A stretch of 21,568 nucleotides of DNA. It comes from Patescibacteria group bacterium. GTDB taxonomy: Bacteria > Patescibacteriota > Minisyncoccia > Minisyncoccales > Staskawiczbacteraceae. Made by a program: the position numbers and the translations under genes. The notes beneath the pieces are model-generated. The model was not told the origin of the DNA and did no database searches. It was given only the letters and a program-made list of their open reading frames with translations. Location: NCBI GenBank assembly GCA_018894075.1, contig JAHIEB010000048.1:1-21568 (forward strand), in the 5' to 3' direction. Of the stretch, positions 18,989 to 21,568 are shown one piece after another (positions within the stretch are counted from its first letter, which is position 1; the number at the start of each line of letters is the position of its first letter).

Positions 18989-19838
18989 TAGCCTGTTTTT
19001 CGTTCTTTATCCATTTAATCCTTTTATCTCTTTTAAACCAAGTCATCTGCCGTTTAGCATACTGCTCGATCTTTTTTTGAAGCTTATCAATCATTTCTTC
19101 TTTATTTATTATGCCTTGAAGGTACAAGGCAATATACTTGTATTCTAGGCCCAACTCCTCCAACCGCTTGAAAGAAACCCCTGACTCATTGAGTTTTTTT
19201 ACCTCTGCAATCATTCCCTGCTTCAGTCTTTTTGTCAGCCTTTTTTCAACAAGCTGTTTGAGCTGTCTTTGGTCTTTTTTAACCCCCAAGATTACAGCTT
19301 CGTATCTGCTTTCAGATGAGGGGGGCGGGATAGGCTTGCCTGTTTTTAAAACAATCTCTAGGGCCCTTATTAGCCTCCTGGGGTTGTTTTTGTCTATGGT
19401 TCGGGCTCTTCTGGGGTCTCTGGCTTTTAAAAGGGAATAAAGGGCTTTTTGGGTCTTTTTCTCAAGTTTTCTCCTTAATTTCCAATCTGGCTTTACTTCG
19501 GGGATAGTAATGTTGTCAATTAGCGTCTGGATGTAAAAACCCGTGCCTCCCACAATAACAGGAAGCCTCTTTCTTTTAACAATTTTTGCAATGGCTTTTT
19601 CTGCCAAGGATTTGAATTGAGCGACATCAAACCTCTTTTTTGGAGAGGCTACGTCTAAAAGATAGTGGGGGATTCCCTGCATTTCTTTTTTAGTGACCTT
19701 GCCTGTGCCGATATCCATTCCTTTATAAACCTGCCTTGAGTCAGCCGAAATTATCTCGCCCTTAAATCTTTTGGCAAGCTTGATAGAGAGGCTTGTTTTG
19801 CCCGAGGCAGTTGGGCCGAGTATAACTAACAGTTTCAT
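18963..19838 (-). CDS. miaA: tRNA dimethylallyltransferase
   Basis: 291 aa. Transfers a dimethylallyl group to N6 of A37 in tRNAs reading UNN codons. P-loop GPTASGKT (8-15), then SADSRQVYKGMDIGTGK (31-47), IPHYLLDV (56-63), GGTGFYIQTL (about 97-106), and NNPRRLIRALEI (about 150-161), in family order; length is normal. It begins 4 nt inside miaB (ATGA overlap, 19838-19835), so it is translationally coupled as the second gene of miaB-miaA. No SD. Confidence 0.97.
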   Translation of the reverse strand: MKLLVILGPTASGKTSLSIKLAKRFKGEIISADSRQVYKGMDIGTGKVTKKEMQGIPHYLLDVASPKKRFDVAQFKSLAEKAIAKIVKRKRLPVIVGGTGFYIQTLIDNITIPEVKPDWKLRRKLEKKTQKALYSLLKARDPRRARTIDKNNPRRLIRALEIVLKTGKPIPPPSSESRYEAVILGVKKDQRQLKQLVEKRLTKRLKQGMIAEVKKLNESGVSFKRLEELGLEYKYIALYLQGIINKEEMIDKLQKKIEQYAKRQMTWFKRDKRIKWIKNEKQAIDICQKEL

Positions 19839-21004
19839 AATAATTTTCCCCTTAAGCTAAAAGAGGAGGCAGAAATGACCTTTGCTTTTACAAATTTACC
19901 TATAATATTTTTTGAAGAGGAAACTTTGATATCTTTATATTCCCTGGTTTTACCTGCGTAGGCGTTGTCTTTTAGTTTTTTAGAAATCAAAACATCAACA
20001 GTCTTCCCCACATACTTTCTATTTCTTTGCATAGCAGTCTTTATGAGAATGTTATTAAGCATTATCTTTCTTTTCTTTTTTTCCTCTTGAGAAACAGTCT
20101 CTTTTAATAGGCTGGCTTTTGTTCCTGCTCTTTTTGAATACTCGGAGATATATGCCATATCATACCCCATCTCATTAAAGAACTTGGCGCTGTTTTGAAA
20201 TTGTTTTTTAGTTTCTCCTGGGAATCCCACGATTATATCAGTCGATATTGTAATATTAGGAATCTCTTTTCTAACTTTCAAAATGGCTTCTTTATACTGT
20301 CCTATATTATAGGGTCGGTTCATTGCTTTTAAAACACTGTTGTCTCCTGCCTGCACAGGAAGGTTAAGATAGGGGGTCACCTTTTTTAAAGTTTTCATAG
20401 CATAGATGAGCTTGTCTGAAAAGTCTTTTGGGTGGCTGGAGGTAAAACGAATCCAGAAGTTTCCGGAAATCTTATCAATTGCGGTTAAAAGCTGGGGAAA
20501 ACTTTTATACGAGTTTACATTCTGGCCCAAAAGCCATATTTCTTTGTATCCTTTTTTGACCAAGGATGTAATTTCTCTTAAAATATCTTTGGATTCTCGG
20601 CATTTTTCAGGGCCTCTTGTATATGGGACCACGCAATAGCTGCAGAAGTTATTGCAGCCGGTCATTATGGGGACTACAGCAGAGAATTTGCTTTCATATA
20701 ATGGTATGATTTTAAGATAATGGCCCAATGATTTTACAGGCAGGATTTTATCAAAGAAATCAAAATTCTTTTTATCTTTATCTAAAACGCATCCCGCTAA
20801 GACAGTTTTTTTTCCTTTCAGTTTTTCTCTCAAACCCAAAACTCTGTCAACAGCAGACTGCCTTACAGAGCACATATTGACCAACACCAAATCAGCCTCC
20901 GCAAGGGAGCTTTCTTTCCCCCCCGCTCTTTTAAGCAAGCGGGCCATTCTTTCAGAATCGCTCAAATTCATCTGACAGCCGAAGGTGATTATGTGGTATT
21001 TCAT
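19835..21004 (-). CDS. miaB: tRNA-2-methylthio-N6-dimethylallyladenosine synthase
   Basis: About 389 aa. Radical SAM methylthiotransferase that converts i6A37 to ms2i6A37 in tRNA, the step after MiaA. The N-terminal UPF0004 domain has Cys10, Cys45 and Cys72 for the auxiliary cluster. Radical SAM motif TGCNNFCSYCVVPYTRG has Cys117, Cys121, Cys124. LLGQNVNSY, TSSHPKDFSD, LPVQAGDN and DIIVGFPGET follow in order, then a C-terminal TRAM-like domain. The start is ATG 21004 (MKYHIITFGCQMN): a perfect -10 TATAAT lies 9 nt upstream, so a longer 401-aa frame from 21040 would start before the transcript. Length is at the short end for MiaB. Confidence 0.93.
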   Translation of the reverse strand: MKYHIITFGCQMNLSDSERMARLLKRAGGKESSLAEADLVLVNMCSVRQSAVDRVLGLREKLKGKKTVLAGCVLDKDKKNFDFFDKILPVKSLGHYLKIIPLYESKFSAVVPIMTGCNNFCSYCVVPYTRGPEKCRESKDILREITSLVKKGYKEIWLLGQNVNSYKSFPQLLTAIDKISGNFWIRFTSSHPKDFSDKLIYAMKTLKKVTPYLNLPVQAGDNSVLKAMNRPYNIGQYKEAILKVRKEIPNITISTDIIVGFPGETKKQFQNSAKFFNEMGYDMAYISEYSKRAGTKASLLKETVSQEEKKKRKIMLNNILIKTAMQRNRKYVGKTVDVLISKKLKDNAYAGKTREYKDIKVSSSKNIIGKFVKAKVISASSFSLRGKLL

Positions 21005-21013
21005 CTTGGTTAT

Positions 21014-21019
21014 ATTATA
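21014..21019 (-). promoter_or_regulatory. -10 box of the miaB-miaA operon
   Basis: TATAAT on the minus strand (21019-21014), 9 nt before ATG 21004, predicting a leader of only about 2-3 nt. TTGAAT (21040-21035), in the loop of the preceding terminator, could serve as -35 at a short 15-bp spacing. Confidence 0.55.
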
Positions 21020-21022
21020 ACT

Positions 21023-21048
21023 AAAAAACAGCTCATTCAAGAGCTGTT
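21023..21048 (-). terminator. Terminator of the Kazal-like protein gene
   Basis: On the minus strand AACAGCTC (21048-21041) pairs perfectly with GAGCTGTT (21034-21027) with a 6-nt loop, followed by a T run (21028-21023). It directly precedes the miaB -10 box, so terminator and promoter are interleaved. Confidence 0.85.
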
Positions 21049-21054
21049 CTTCAG

Positions 21055-21568
21055 TTAGTCTGATACCTCTACTTTCAGTTTTCCTTTGTTATTTATGTTG
21101 CCAGCATTCATCTCCTGCTCCTTATTCTGCGTTTCGCCTTGGTTGGCATTCATCTCGCAGTTTCCCTTGTAATCTACTTCTGCCCCTGCTTTTCTTGCAT
21201 AACAGGGATTGTTGTATTGCTTTCCGTCCTTTCCGCAAACAGGATCATTTTCCTGGGTGCAGACAGCATCGTCTAAGTCCCTCTGGCAGACAAAAGAGAT
21301 GGCACACCCCATTTTGTCCTGTTTTTCTTTAATGGTGCCAGACAAACAGAAGTCTGAAGCAGGAGGAGTGACTTGCGGGCACTCTCTTATCTTCCCCAAC
21401 TTTTGCTCTACTGCCTGATTATTTTCTCTTATTCTTTCCATCACCTTTTGGGGAACAAGGTTTTCCAGCTTCTCTTCAATATACTCTCTCTTTTCTGTAA
21501 ACCTCTCTACGAAATTCTGCAGAGCAGGATTGTTCTCTGCTTTCTCTTTCACCTTTTCTAGCCGTTCA
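21055..21568 (-). CDS. Kazal-domain protein, 5' end outside the window
   Basis: The frame is open to the right edge, so this is the C-terminal part (171 codons seen, including the stop); a GTG at 21552 is not needed as start. A charged helical, possibly coiled-coil part comes first. Then a Cys-rich stretch (CPQVTPPASDFC, later GC and VC, four cysteines). Then DPVCGKDGKQYNNPCYARKAG with a closing GNC: the CxDGxxYxNxCxAxxAG core of Kazal-type serine protease inhibitors. The tail is Asn/Gln/Glu-rich. Kazal domains are disulfide-bonded and act outside the cytoplasm, so an N-terminal signal peptide is expected beyond the edge. Likely role: protease inhibition or adhesion at the cell surface; inferred from the domain only. 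Confidence 0.8.
   Translation of the reverse strand, partial: ERLEKVKEKAENNPALQNFVERFTEKREYIEEKLENLVPQKVMERIRENNQAVEQKLGKIRECPQVTPPASDFCLSGTIKEKQDKMGCAISFVCQRDLDDAVCTQENDPVCGKDGKQYNNPCYARKAGAEVDYKGNCEMNANQGETQNKEQEMNAGNINNKGKLKVEVSD

Noticed and set aside
1..21568. CRISPR arrays, tRNA or rRNA genes, insertion sequences
   Set aside because: No regularly spaced repeats, no cloverleaf or T-loop signature, no transposase-like frame and no terminal inverted repeats with target duplications were found by eye.

Overview
The window reads as a chromosomal fragment of a Patescibacteria / Candidate Phyla Radiation bacterium, most likely Parcubacteria-like. The evidence is a compact, AT-leaning housekeeping backbone with almost no Shine-Dalgarno (SD) sequences, several genes that look leaderless, a mitochondrial-style single-chain PheRS, a two-domain ThyX, and lone GC-rich orphan genes set between core genes. 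No rRNA, tRNA, CRISPR array or transposase was seen. The lineage is inferred from gene content and style, not from a marker phylogeny.

Region 1 (1-2210) is an accessory, GC-rich stretch. It holds two copies of a structured 50-bp element (71-120 and 1097-1146), an intact 40-aa zinc-knuckle protein, a second small zinc-finger gene with TAG as its second codon, a 79-aa orphan behind a 6-codon leader ORF, and a PEP-CTERM-type secreted protein behind a textbook promoter and a terminator-like leader hairpin.

Region 2 (2315-7483) has an ABC-F ATPase with a degenerate second site, a DEAD-box RNA helicase whose start codon abuts a hairpin and a U7 tract, an HI0933/YhiN-type flavoprotein, a slipin (SPFH protein) and a 45-aa basic orphan. 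Region 3 (7570-12375) is the information-processing block: single-chain PheRS with its own FDX-ACB domain, GyrB carrying a mini-intein in its Toprim catalytic loop, then secE-nusG-rplK. rplK ends at a terminator with no rplA after it.

Region 4 (12376-15274 and on to 17010) contains a dTTP pathway cluster: dCMP deaminase, dTMP kinase and a tandem-domain ThyX homologue, which together would convert dCMP to dUMP, dTMP and dTDP. Two GC-rich orphan units, each with its own promoter, SD and terminator, sit before and inside the cluster. gatB (17010-18497) is translationally coupled to thyX.

Region 5 (18533-21568) is on the minus strand: a pair of overlapping two-helix membrane microproteins, the tRNA A37 modification operon miaB-miaA, and the 3' part of a secreted-type protein with a Kazal-like protease-inhibitor domain that runs off the window.

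The main whole-window pattern is that two initiation styles coexist. Core genes have no SD and often a -10 box only 6-9 nt upstream of the start codon. The GC-rich orphan genes all have a strong AGGAGAA-like SD, and most carry an individual promoter and terminator.
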